55,000 bases of DNA from Prorocentrum cordatum (GCA_963575745.1 CAUYUJ010003891.1:833193-888192), one strand, 5' to 3'. Counted from the stretch's first letter, positions 23,009 through 32,559 are shown. Notes: generated by a model not told the origin, from the letters alone. Numbers and translations are program-made.

Positions 23009-24006
23009 AAACTGATTGGGGGGGCGCAGAAACGATTTATTTCAGAACGTGCTGTAAGTCACCCTGATGACTTTCGGCGCTCATTCTGGGATCCCTAGGG
23101 GCGCGTGTTCCCACCGCCACTGCACATAAGACGGGAGTTTCGCATGGACCACCGTGCACTCTTTTTTACAGAGAGCCCCACAACGAAGATTTTTGCATTC
23201 GTTGTGGGGCGGGGGGTCGTCCTTGCGAGGTGGGGGGGTGGCTCCGGAGGCCTCCACGAGTTTCCAGGAGTCTCCAAGGGGGCCCCGGGAGCTGGCTCTG
23301 CAGAACGCCTGGCGCTGGGCCCCCCCCCCTGGCGCGCGGAGCGCGTCGGGGGCGGCGCCCGAGCTGCCGCCAGGGGGTCCAGCGTGGATCCGAAAAATTC
23401 GCGCGGACCTCCGAAAATCTATTTATGTTTAATCAGTTTTGTCCTCTTCGAATCACGGCTGACTGCGTGTTCTCGCTCTCTGGACGGCAAAGCAGCCCCT
23501 CTGAGGTTCAAGCCTGAGAGCTTGCCCCACTGGACCCCGACCTGCAATGGGTCGCACGCGGTGGACGCGGGTGGGTGGATTTCGAATGTCTCGTGGATTC
23601 GGCCCAACCGCGTGTCTGGCCGCACCGAATGTATGCTCACTGTCGGTCGAACTGACTCTGATGTTCGCCCGGATTGCTCGCCGATCCAATGGTCCAAATC
23701 GTCTGGCCACAGGACTGCCCCCAAGACCGGCACGAGACTGAACCCAATATCCCCCACAGCCCGCCCCCAAGGCCCCGAGGACCCCCTCCAGGGCCCCGAG
23801 GACTAACCCCCAAGACGCCGCGGCTCCGAAGGTCCCCGCAAGGCTGCCCCCGAGGCCCCCCCGCCCAGGCCCCAACACTCGTGCACAGCCGCCGGCCGTC
23901 CCTGAGATCGCACGCTGCGAAACATTCTGCAACGTCGCGAACCCAAATCGCGACCAGAGCCCTTGACCCGAGCGCTCTGCGGCATTTCCCCGGCCCGATC
24001 GCTCGT
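23009..24006. other. No gene; one diverged copy of foldback family E
   Basis: At about 23240-23420 CTGGCGCGCGGAGCGCG, GGTCCAGCG and TCGCGCGGACCTCCGAAAAT match the two clearer family E copies at 25047 and 26177. The rest has overlapping Arg/Pro-rich frames only. Confidence 0.4.
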
Positions 24007-24204
24007 TCGGGTCGGGCGAAAGGGGGGGATAGCAAAGGGGGGGGTTGAGAATCAGCTCACGTGGCTGATTTTCCCGGCGCCTCCCGGCGCCGGAGGCGGC
24101 TATGTATCGAGGAATGGGCCCCTCGGTGAGGCCGAAACCAGCTGCATGCAGCAGCAAATTTCGTAACCCCCCCTTTCCCAACCCCCCCCTTTCGCCCGAC
24201 CCGA
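24007..24204. mobile_element. MITE-like element, family C, copy 1
   Basis: 198 bp. Ends are inverted repeats: TCGGGTCGGGCGAAAGGGGG at the left, the matching CCCTTTCGCCCGACCCGA at the right, with further matching G/C runs inside. The interior shares GAGGAATGGGCCC, CGAAACCAGCTGCA and TTTCGTA with copy 2. No coding capacity. The flanking 5-bp words (CTCGT and TCCGT) match only in part, as expected of an older insertion. Confidence 0.75.
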
Positions 24205-24359
24205 TCCGTGATGGCCCCGGGGCCAGAAGCCGGGCGGAGAAGCCTCGCGTGCAGAAGCGGCGCCACGCTGGCGGCGCTGCTGCGCGCCTCCGCCGGGCCC
24301 GCGGGCCGCGAGGCCGAACGCCCGGACGGCCGGCCCCCCCTCGGAGACGGCAGGGCGGC

Positions 24360-24487
24360 CCGCGGCCCGAGGAGGAGGAGGAGGAGGAGGAGGAGGAGGA
24401 GGAGGAGGAGGAGGAGGAGGAGGAGGGGGAGGAGGAGGAGGAGGAGGAAGGGAAGGAAGAGGAGGAGGAGGAGGAGGAGGAGGAGGC
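24360..24487. repeat. GAG microsatellite
   Basis: Pure GGA/GAG triplets, giving poly-Glu and poly-Arg frames. Confidence 0.95.
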
Positions 24488-25046
24488 GCCCTCTCCGCGC
24501 AGGGGCCCCCCCCGCGCGGGGCGGGCGGGCGCGCAGGCCTTGAGGTGGGAGAGCAGGAAGGTCGGCGACCAGCGCTGCCAGTAGGACGACTTGGGCGGGT
24601 CCATCATCAGCGACAGCATGCAGCCCTCCCGCCGCCGCGGGGCGAGCCGCGCGACCCCGGTGCTCCCGCGCCCTCGCTCCCCACGGTGAGGCGGCGAGGC
24701 TCGAACTCGAACATATCCATATCCACGTCCACCGCCGGCCGAAGTCCCTGAAGATCGAGACCCCCTCAGGCGATGGTTATGGATAAGTCCCCGCCTCGGA
24801 ACTCCAGGCCCCGCCCCCTTTGGCTCACCGCCTATGTTTCCCCTCCTCCCCCTCACCTTATACGGGGTCGAAAAAATCTGATAATGTCGCCGATGCATCG
24901 GCGACGAAGGGGCGGAGAAAAAACGTGCTCCAGATCGAGCCGCGGCACAGCTGGTGCATCGAAGATGCGGAGCGATCGTCCGACGCCATCCGCGACACTC
25001 CTGCCAACTTTGGGCGAGACTACAAGAAGGTAAACTTCATAAGCCT
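24488..25046 (+). other. Unassigned; possible exon and a 20-bp perfect palindrome
   Basis: A plus-strand frame from about 24850 reads ADASATKGRRKNVLQIEPRH, then SWCIEDAERSSDAIR. It ends at AAGAAG followed by GTAAAC (about 25031), which could be a 5' splice site. The 20-bp palindrome is at 24886-24905 (half-site GTCGCCGATG). No family is recognised. Confidence 0.25.
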
Positions 25047-25158
25047 AAACTGTCGAGACTCCACACGGATCTCTTCGAGCGGCGCTGGGCCAGCCCCCCT
25101 GGCGCGCGGAGCGCGCCAGGGGAGCGCAGGTTCAGGAAGTCTGCGCAGACTTCCGAAT
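25047..25158. repeat. Foldback element family E, copy
   Basis: Left end ACTGTCGAGACTCC and right end GACTTCCGAATG are loosely inverted; the centre holds the palindrome TGGCGCGCGGAGCGCGCCA. A second copy at 26177-26327 starts AACTGTCGGAGCTCCGCGCG. Both are diverged. Confidence 0.5.
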
Positions 25159-25369
25159 GCTTATTCTGGCCATGCTCGGCAAGGGTCTGCCCCGTGCTGC
25201 TCAACACAGGACGTGCTCCTACCTTTCTGGCTGTCGCCGCCTCGTCCTTCGCCGCCCCGCGCACGGTCCCCGGCCCAGCTCGCCGAATCGCGATTCTGGC
25301 ACTTCGTGCGCACTGTGTTCCACGAGTCCCTCCCCCACACGCTCTGCGTGCGTTTCCGGCCACCTGTGG
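25159..25369. other. No gene recognised
   Basis: Mixed sequence between a family E copy and the first family D element. Overlapping frames only. Confidence 0.4.
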
Positions 25370-25549
25370 TACAGTCGGGGCGCTGACCTAAGGAACCCTA
25401 AATAAGGAACGAGGCCCCTTTTTTCCATAAGTTAACCTTCGATTCCCCGTCGAACACAGAAGGAAAGCCTGAGGCAAGCTGTGAAAGACTTAAGGAACGC
25501 GGAGCCCCTCCCCAACGAAAAGGGTTCCTTCCTCAGGGCCCCGACTGTA
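25370..25549. mobile_element. Tc1/mariner-type MITE, family D, copy 1
   Basis: Exactly 180 bp from TACAGTCGGGGCGCTGACC to the inverted end GGGCCCCGACTGTA. Inverted similarity reaches about 30 bp, including AAGGAACCCT. If the outer TA pairs are the target duplication, the element begins CAGT and ends ACTG, as in the Tc1/mariner superfamily. It encodes nothing and would need a transposase in trans. Confidence 0.75.
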
Positions 25550-25726
25550 CCCCTCATCGCAATCGGGCTGAACCTCATCCAAGCCTTCCGTTTCCAGCTA
25601 GCCCTGGCCTCCGCTGCCCGCGCGCAGCCCGCACGCTCTCTCCGCGGCACTCCGAGATGGCCTGCACGATCTGAGCGGCTCATTCTCCTCCTCGCTCCGT
25701 TCGGCTCCTCCTCTTCTTCTGTGCCC

Positions 25727-25906
25727 TACAGTCGGGGCGTTGACCTAAGGAACGATAAATAAGGAAGGAGGCTCCTTTCTCCCATATGGTAAACTCCGAT
25801 TTCCCATGGAAAACCTCAGGAAAACCCAAGGAGCACTGTAAAGCAACCAAGGAACACGAAGCCCCTCCGCAACAAAAAGGGTTCCTTCTTCAGGGCCCCG
25901 ACTGTA
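25727..25906. mobile_element. Tc1/mariner-type MITE, family D, copy 2
   Basis: Also exactly 180 bp, same orientation, 177 bp after copy 1. Ends are TACAGTCGGGGCGTTGACC and GGGCCCCGACTGTA. Shared interior includes AAATAAGGAA, GGAGG/CCCCTT and AAAAGGGTTCCTTC. TA flanks both ends. Confidence 0.75.
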
Positions 25907-26176
25907 ATCTGCTTCGGCGCGCCCCGCCTCTAGCCCGACCAGCGTCTGACCGTTTCTTGCACACTCGTGCCCGCTGCTATCAAAGCTTCCTTCCTCGGAT
26001 CCTTCCCCTGGGGTCGAACATCCAGTCAACACCGTCCTTTCTTCACGCGCCTGGCAGGGCCAGCGACAGTTCGAAAGAAGGAGTCCCCAGCCCTGCCCCA
26101 CCCCTGTAACGCCGGCGAAGGCGAAAATCCGCAAAGCCACGCACTGCACCTTCAGAGGAGCAAACATCGGCATACT

Positions 26177-26327
26177 GGGCACAAACTGTCGGAGCTCCGC
26201 GCGGATTCGACGCAGGACACCCCTGGCGGCGCCTCCGGCACCACCCCTGGCGCGCTCCGCGCGCTGGGGGCCAGGGAGGGGGGTCCAGCGCCGATCCAAA
26301 AAATCCGCGCCGAGTTGCGAAAATGTG
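26177..26327. repeat. Foldback element family E, second copy
   Basis: Begins AACTGTCGGAGCTCCGCGCG and ends near CCGCGCCGAGTTGCGAAAAT. The centre has CTGGCGCGCTCCGCGCGC and GGTCCAGCG. Similarity to 25047-25158 is clear at the left and weak at the right. Confidence 0.45.
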
Positions 26328-26392
26328 TGCTTACGTCGTGTTTTGTCCTCGAGCCTTGAACTGCGCGTAGGACACCGCGTCCTCTGTGAGGG

Positions 26393-26588
26393 TCGGGCCG
26401 GGCGAAAGGGGGGGATAGCATAAGGGGGGGGTTGAGAGTCAGCTCACGTAGCTGATCTTCCCGGCCCCTCCCGGCGCCGGGAGGCGCCCATGCATCGAGG
26501 AATGGGCCCGGCGGCGGGGCCGAAACCAGCTGCACGCAGCAGATTTCGTAGCCCCCCCTTTCCCTATCCCCCCTTTCGTTCGGCCCGA
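26393..26588. mobile_element. MITE-like element, family C, copy 2, with 5-bp target duplication
   Basis: 196 bp. Left end TCGGGCCGGGCGAAAGGGGG and right end CCCTTTCGTTCGGCCCGA are inverted. GAGGG directly precedes the left end and directly follows the right end, a perfect 5-bp target-site duplication. It is colinear with copy 1 along its length. No coding capacity. Confidence 0.8.
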
Positions 26589-27160
26589 GAGGGGCAGGGG
26601 CGCGCCCGGGCGGCGGCCACGAGAAGGTGCGCGGCAAGAGGGGCGGACGGCGCCGGCTGGCTAGAGTTGGCGACCTGGAATGACGAGCCTCCACATCAGT
26701 CACGTAAGCAAAGAAGGCTCCTCAGTTATTCCCCGCACGAGTAGACATTTCTGGCATTATGACAAATGTGTTACCTCGTTTTACTATCATCAATGGTTCT
26801 GTCTCCCCAGCAGGCTGGATCATTGAGTTCGACATGGCTAAGATGTAAATCCATGAAGCGAAGGCATACAACTAAATATGTGTGGAGAGGAGAACCCGCC
26901 GGCCGGCCGGAGTCGCGCCCCTTTTCCACCTGGCTGCAGCCATACATTGCTGCGGTCGAAGCGATGACAAGCGGCGGTGTCCGGCGTCGGCGGCGGGAGA
27001 CAGCGAGGGAAGAGTCATATCACCCCACCCCCCGCGGCAGAACGAGCAGGCCTGGATTCAACCCACTTCGAAGTTGCCAGAGTTCATGCCATCCCCAGGC
27101 GCATTGACCCCCCCGGCGCCAACCTCACAAACGCTTTTACGGCGCACGAGGCGGGATGGC
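26589..27160. other. No gene recognised
   Basis: Lower GC at 26700-26880. Short overlapping frames on the plus strand (for example 26766-27107) run into the 102-bp array; none shows a domain. Confidence 0.35.
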
Positions 27161-27165
27161 ATGTG

Positions 27166-27712
27166 GGCTCCTGGGAGGCTCAGCGAAGTCAAATGGTAAA
27201 CAGACCCAGCCGAGACCTCGCAGGTTACTGGGGGGTTGCGAACTGTGCAAATGTCGTCGCCACGTTCGCAGGCTCCTGGGAGGCTCAGCGGGGTGGAGTG
27301 GTAAACTGATCCAGCCGAGACCTCGCGGGACACTGGGGGCCTGTGACGTGTGCAACTGTCGCCAGTGGCGACAGTTGCACACGTCACACGTTCGCAGGCT
27401 CCTGGGAGGCTCAACGGGGTGGAGCGGTAAACAGATCCAGCCGAGACCTCGCGGGACACTGGGGGGCTGCGAACTGCGCAACTGTCGCCACGTTCGTGGG
27501 CTCCTGGGAGGCTCAGCGGAGCGGAATGGTAAACAGACCCAGCCGAGAGCTCGCGGGTCACTGGGGGGCTGCGAACTGTGCAACTGTCGCCACGTTCGTG
27601 GGCTCCTGGGAGGTTCAGCGGAGCGGAATGGTAAACAGACCCAGCCGAGAGCTCGCGGGTCACTGGGGGCTGCGACGTGCGCAACTGTCGCCACGTTCGT
27701 GGGCTCCTGCAA
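27166..27712 (+). repeat. About 102-bp satellite, five and a half units
   Basis: The anchor GGCTCCTGGGAGGCTCAGCG starts at 27166, 27271, 27397, 27499 and 27601, with a shortened one at 27702. Spacings are 105, 126, 102, 102 and 101. As 102 is 34 codons, plus-strand frames of 204 and 162 residues and a minus-strand frame of 371 stay open; I consider them artefacts. The long third spacing contains a hairpin. Confidence 0.9.
27342..27388. repeat. Perfect hairpin, 22-bp arms, 3-bp loop
   Basis: Arms 27342-27363 and 27367-27388 are exact inverse copies (arm core GTGCAACTGTCGCC), loop AGT. The arm is part of the 102-bp unit, copied once in inverse orientation. Confidence 0.9.
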
Positions 27713-27779
27713 ATCATTCAACATGTTCGTTTGTATTGACTCGTCCGGTGTATCGTCGCCACGTGTGTAGAACACGGGA

Positions 27780-28080
27780 CGAGACACGGGGAAGGAACCG
27801 AGGGTGGTACGAGGGACAGAGGGAGAAATAGTGAAGGGAACGGAAGGGGGAGAGGGACGGGAGGAGAGGGAGATCAGTGAGAACAGAATGAGGCAAGGAG
27901 AGAGGAGGGGGGAACAGGGAGTGAGGAAGGAGGAAGGAGGAAGGAAGAGGGGGGGAGGGAGGAGACAGGAGAAAGAGGGGGGAGTGAGGAGAGAGGGGTG
28001 AGGGATGAGAAAGAAGCGAGGGGACGGGGGAAGGAGGGAGGGCTGAGGGAAGGAGGGAGGAGGGACTGAGGAGAGCAGCC
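27780..28080. repeat. Purine-rich GGGAGA/GGAAGGAGG tract
   Basis: Plus strand almost entirely purine, imperfect GGGAGGAAGG units. No gene. Confidence 0.8.
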
Positions 28081-28924
28081 TCCCGCAGGGCTGTTGCGTG
28101 ACAGACGTGCGAAGCAACGCCCCAGGAACAATCTTAGCCAGGCCAACGCCAGAGGGGGAGCGATAGCTTAGAATACTCTGAGTACCTGCGGGTCCAGAGC
28201 AGGGGGGGGCCCCCGAGCAATCCGCAGGATTGCCGCCAGCGCCTATCGACACTCCTGGAATCCAGCCATGGCTCGGACGCTAGCTGCGTGCCCACGTATC
28301 CATATCACGCGCGGCTGTAAGTGCAACGCGTATCCACAAACATGATGAAACGCAGGTAAACAATCAGTCGCTCTACAGATGATGTCTCCATGGGCGACAC
28401 TCCGCCCATGAGTACGGATTACTGGCTTACTTTGGGTGGGTACGCTTTACAGGTTTGATGCTTGTTCCCAAAAGATTGGGCACGTCTCGAATAATTTCAA
28501 CTCAAGAGCTCCACCCGGGGCTCGCATCCGGGTTAAATCTGGAATTACCTGTGGTCACCAAATTGCGCCCCTGGCACCCAGTTTACAACAACAGCAGTCA
28601 GATTAAGACTGTTACTTCTTTCCTGATCGCGTGCCACTCAACCCGTATATCCCAAACCCTCGCTACCCGCCCTCTTCGTCTTCGATCGTACCCGCTTCGG
28701 GGTGTATATTTCGTGCAGCCCCTAAGGCAGGGAAAGGGAGGACGAATGGAAGGAAGGGACAAGGGGGAGGAAGGAAGATGGAGCACGAGAGAAAATAACA
28801 GGAGGGCCAGGAGCGGAAAACACGTGACAAGGCCAGACGGGCAGATCGGGCGGGTATACCCTAACGGGCGGGTCGGGAAGGCGGACCTAGACGGCCACGT
28901 CGAGCAGGCGGGTTGCTAAAGCGT
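28081..28924. other. No gene recognised
   Basis: More balanced composition. A 154-codon frame at 28455-28919 and its opposite strand show no recognisable domain; the end (RPDGQIGRVYPNGRVGKADL) reads a short repeat of GGGCGGGTCGGG type. Confidence 0.35.
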
Positions 28925-29910
28925 GCGTCCTGCAGAAGTCGCGAGGAAGTCTCGAGCGATAGCGCGAGCCCCCAATAGATTTTGAAGAGATCCACTGCGA
29001 GAGCGTTGTTCCTGATTGTCGAGGGCGTGGCGTCTGAATAGACTGCAATGATGTCCCACGCGAAAGCGTGATTCCTGCATGAAGCTATGAAGAAGTCCCT
29101 CGCGAGACCACGATTTGGGAGCAACTTGTGGGGAACTACCAGGCGGGAACTGGGGGCCGAAGGCACAATTTGAGGAAGAAGATGTTCCTGATAAAAGCCC
29201 CGGGAAGGGCACTTCAATTGTAAAGACACATATCTTACGCGAATGCGTGAATCCTGCATAATTCGTCAGCAAGTCTCGGGCGAGACTGCGATTCCGAACT
29301 AAATGATGAACAAGTCCCATACAAGTCCGCGATTCCTGAATGGCGAGGGCGTGGCGCCTGAATAAATTGCGAAATCGCAAGCGAGATCGCGAGTCTGCTA
29401 CAAATTGCAAGGAAGTCCCTTGCGAGAGCGCGTTTCCTAATAAATTGCAGCAAACATCCAGCGGGAACCGCTGTTGCTGTAAACCGGGGGTCGGGGGCAC
29501 AGTTTGAGGAGGAACACTTTCCTTATAAAAAAAGGGTGCGAACCCTGGGAGGGGCACTTCAATTGAAAAACACGAATTTTACGCGAATGGGTGAGTCCTG
29601 CATAGTTCGTCAACAAGTCTCGGGCGAGAGTGCGATTTCCAAGTGAATGATGAGCAGGTCCCATACAAGTCCGCGATTCCTGAATGGCGAGGGCGTGGCG
29701 CCTGAATAAACTGCGACGTCGCAAGCGAGATCGCGAGTCTGTCATACATTGCAGGGAAGTCCCTCGCGAGAGCGCGATTCTTCATAAGCTGCAAGGCAAT
29801 ATCGGGCGGGAGACGCTGTCGACGCAAACCGGGGAGCAGGGGCACAGCTTGAGGAGGAGCAGGGTGCAAACCCCGAGAGGGGCGTCTCAACTGAAAAACA
29901 CATAGTGTCA
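28925..29910 (-). repeat. Array of 330-345-bp units made of about 45-bp subrepeats
   Basis: Three higher-order units end with GGGCACTTCAATTG at 29211 and 29556 and a diverged CGTCTCAACTG near 29884. Within them AAGTCCCTCGCGAGAGCGCG ATTCCT-type subunits repeat every 45-50 bp. Minus-strand frames of 110-213 residues are repeat readings. Confidence 0.85.
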
Positions 29911-30005
29911 CCAGAGGTGGGGATCAGCAGGAACTGTTCGTCAGTAGTGAGAAGTCAGCAGCAACAGCAACAATGATGACAAGAAGAACAGCGAGGGCTC
30001 ACAGT

Positions 30006-30195
30006 GTATTCCGAAATCGCGCTCTCGCGCGGGCCTCTGTCATATGTTATCCAGGAATCGCGCTCTCGCGTGAAACTTCCAATGTATTGCGGCACCGTGC
30101 GCCGTAGACTCAAAAATCATGTTCTCGCTTTGGACTTCCCAACGATTTAATTGGGAATCGCGTCATCGTTCGAAACTTCCTTCATGATGGTTTGA
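30006..30195 (+). repeat. Same 45-bp subrepeat in opposite orientation
   Basis: GAATCGCGCTCTCGCG-GAAACTTCC recurs about four times and is the reverse complement of the subunit in the preceding array. The two arrays can form a long imperfect hairpin. Confidence 0.75.
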
Positions 30196-30212
30196 CGCTT
30201 TAGCGACCGCCC

Positions 30213-30881
30213 TTGGATGAGGCAATCCCACATAATGGTAAATCACGGTTTAGGAGGGGCCAGCGTTATCCCTTTTCGGCGACCTTGTTAGGGCAATTTC
30301 TTTGCACCTCCAAAGTGGTCAACTCGAGATGGGTTAGGCGCCGTTCTTGCAACATAGCATCTGTGCAATTCGCAACTGCAGCAAGGTCGTTTGGCAAAGC
30401 GCGCGCGCACGACGTCGCCCGTATGGTGCAACGAGACAGGGAGGCCCTCATGGTATTATTAGATTTCATGTGTGCGGAAAGATTTCGTGCTTTCGGCGAT
30501 GTGCATCCAACGCCCCCAACCCCCAAACGCGCAAATGCTTACCGAATGGGGCCAGCGGAAACACAATCTGCCCGCCCCGCCACCCGTTCCTGCCACGTTA
30601 TGGGGGAGAGCTTTGGGAGGCGACCTTGGGGAAGGGGGGCGGGGAATAAAGGGGAAACCCAAGATAAGTTCGCAAACAACTTTAGGGCGTCAATCAAAGA
30701 GCGGGGCCCCAAACAAATCAACGTCGGAACCCGAACAACAAACGAATTGACCCCGAAATGTTGCACAACGTGGCCCGTTCCCACTCCCACTCCCACTCCC
30801 CGCGAGAGAGCGCAGTTCGTCGAAAAAGAGCCCCGATCATCTCAATGTAGCCTCTCTGGTGTGTCCCCTTGGCCCTGCTAA
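30213..30881 (+). CDS. Hypothetical ORF
   Basis: 222 codons, basic N-terminal half. A segment near residues 55-95 (KARAHDVARMVQRDREALMV, then LLDFMCAERFRAFGDV) has an amphipathic, protein-like look; the rest is Pro/Thr/Arg-rich. No family is recognised. Could be a partial exon. Confidence 0.2.
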   Translation: MDEAIPHNGKSRFRRGQRYPFSATLLGQFLCTSKVVNSRWVRRRSCNIASVQFATAARSFGKARAHDVARMVQRDREALMVLLDFMCAERFRAFGDVHPTPPTPKRANAYRMGPAETQSARPATRSCHVMGESFGRRPWGRGAGNKGETQDKFANNFRASIKERGPKQINVGTRTTNELTPKCCTTWPVPTPTPTPRERAQFVEKEPRSSQCSLSGVSPWPC

Positions 30882-31710
30882 TGTTGCGACCCACCTTTGT
30901 TGCTTGCGCTTCCTGCTTCAACTATCCCCCCCTCTCTGCTGCCACTGCCGCTGCTCCTCATCCGCTTCCTGCTCTGGCCCCTGTGATCCTCATGCTCCGT
31001 CTCGTAAGCACCCCTTCCAACGCCGGTACTGGCGCAGTGCAATCAACCCTTCGATCTGTTTGCAAAATGTGGGCGCGTTAACTTGTCTTGTGATGTGATG
31101 TCCATCCTCCTCCGTGCCGACCCCTCCACTCCGCCCCTCCGTATACAGCCATTTTGGCTTCTGGTGCCCCCGCCGAGGGTTCCGCGCTTGCATGTGGCGG
31201 GCGCTGCTGGAGCAGGGGCCCGCGGCTGGAGCAGACGGAGGAGGTGGCGCTCCGCCGCCGGCCGCAGCTCCGCCGCCAGCCGCAGCTCCTGCGGCGCCTC
31301 CAGCCGCAGCTCCGCCCCCAGCGCCTGGCAGGCGCGGCCGCGGCCGCGGGCGAGGGCGAGGGCGCGGCAGGGGCGCCGCTCCAGCAGCCGTTCCAGCAGG
31401 GGCTGGCCGCGGCGACGGGCGGCGCCTCCGCGCGACCCACAAGGCCAGGATCAGAGCTGTGGTGTTCAAACACATATCCTGGCGGTCGAGCTGCCTGGCT
31501 CGGACCGCCAGGGGCGCCACCTTCGCCAGGGAGGTGGCGACCGCGTGCTTCGGGTGCGCCGCAGTGGACGCGAAGGACGCGGGTGACTCTCGACGCCACC
31601 TCTCTTGCAACGGCGCCAGGTGCCATCAAACCTCAACCTCAACCCCCTGTGAGCCACGCGCGCCAAACAACACACACAGGCAGGCGCCTCTGGCTCGGAG
31701 GTGGGAGTTT
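30882..31710 (+). other. GC-rich region before the plus-strand locus; possible exon
   Basis: Contains a GCCGCAGCTCC-type run (31240-31330) that encodes Ala/Pro on the plus strand. After it one plus frame (about 31435-31700) reads HKARIRAVVFKHISWRSS, then REVATACFGCAAVDAKDA. This may be an exon, but an opposite-strand frame is equally long. A spliced-leader-like motif lies at 31138-31159. Confidence 0.25.
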
Positions 31711-31715
31711 GAGGT

Positions 31716-32310
31716 TTGATGGCAGCGGCGCCGACGCTTGCGAGGTGGTGCATGAGAGTTTTCCAGGATGCGCTGCTCAGAACATCAGAGATCGAAGCAG
31801 CGGGTTTGAAGATCGTCGTGGACACCCGCAAGTTGGACAAGAGGGACTCTTTCCGATGTACAATTTCTCACGTGCAGTCTAAGGCGGCAGGCCTTCGGGA
31901 CTTCCTGCTGGCGACCCCGTCGGACCAGAGCGGCCTCCTCATCACGGCCACGATGGATGACGCCGAGATGTGGATCAGGCCACCGCCGCCACGTGGTCAG
32001 CCTGGCCATGGTGAGGAGGGCGCCCCCAACCAGCAGGTTGACAAGAGTTGCCGACGACGTGGTAAGAATACACGACGGGCTGTTTTGAATTTGTCGCAGA
32101 CGCTTCACGTCATCCCGCTGATGCCCGACGGTTTCCCGATTCGGGCGTGCGAGGTCGCAGCGCCAGCAGTGCCCCTCCCGAGGGGGAACTTTGGAACGAT
32201 ATACAACAGGTGGAAGAGGTGGAGCGTTTTCCCAAGTATGGGTGTCAACATAGACAAGCACGATGTTTGTGGTCCAGCGTTCGCTGCGATTGCTGAGGAA
32301 CTTTTTTCCC
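31716..32310 (+). pseudogene. Unknown protein, exon or truncated gene
   Basis: One of the more gene-like frames in the window: EIEAAGLKIVVDTRKLDKRD, LLATPSDQSGLLITATMDDA, LNLSQTLHVIPLMPDGFPIR, SMGVNIDKHDVCGPAFAAIA. No domain is recognised. Coding character ends at about 32300, exactly where family A copy 2 begins, and the frame stops 38 bp later. Either family A inserted into the gene, or an intron begins here and the gene goes on at 33963 (same strand). The start is taken from the MMAAAPTLARWC frame; upstream coding cannot be excluded. Confidence 0.45.
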
Positions 32311-32515
32311 CACCTAGGCTCTGCCTAGAAGGGTTCTTACTCTCTTAGCCTAAAGGGCCGGGCAGTGGAACACGCCCCGGGCGGTTCCCCCAGTCCCCGC
32401 CCCGCGGTTCCCCCAGTCCCCTGGGAGTTTTAGCTTTAGCTTTAGCTTTAGCTTAGCGTTAGCTTAGCTTTAGCTTTAGCTTTAGCTTCAGCTTAGTTTT
32501 AGCTTAGCTTTACTG
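32304..32515 (-). repeat. Dispersed repeat family A, copy 2 (inverted)
   Basis: Reverse complement of 1381-1620. Shared parts in order are ACCTAGGCTCTGCCTAGAAG, GGTTCTTAC, GGGCAGTG, GCGGTTCCCCCAGTCCC twice, then a TTTAGCTTTAGC run. It directly precedes family B copy 2, separated by a CAT tract. Confidence 0.8.
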
Positions 32516-32559
32516 GCTGTCTTTAGGGCGGGGTTTTGGAGCTCAACTGACTCATTCGG

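Noticed and set aside
27137-28252. 371-codon minus-strand ORF
   Set aside because: Its first part is purine-tract complement and the rest is the 102-bp repeat; no domain and no independent coding signal.
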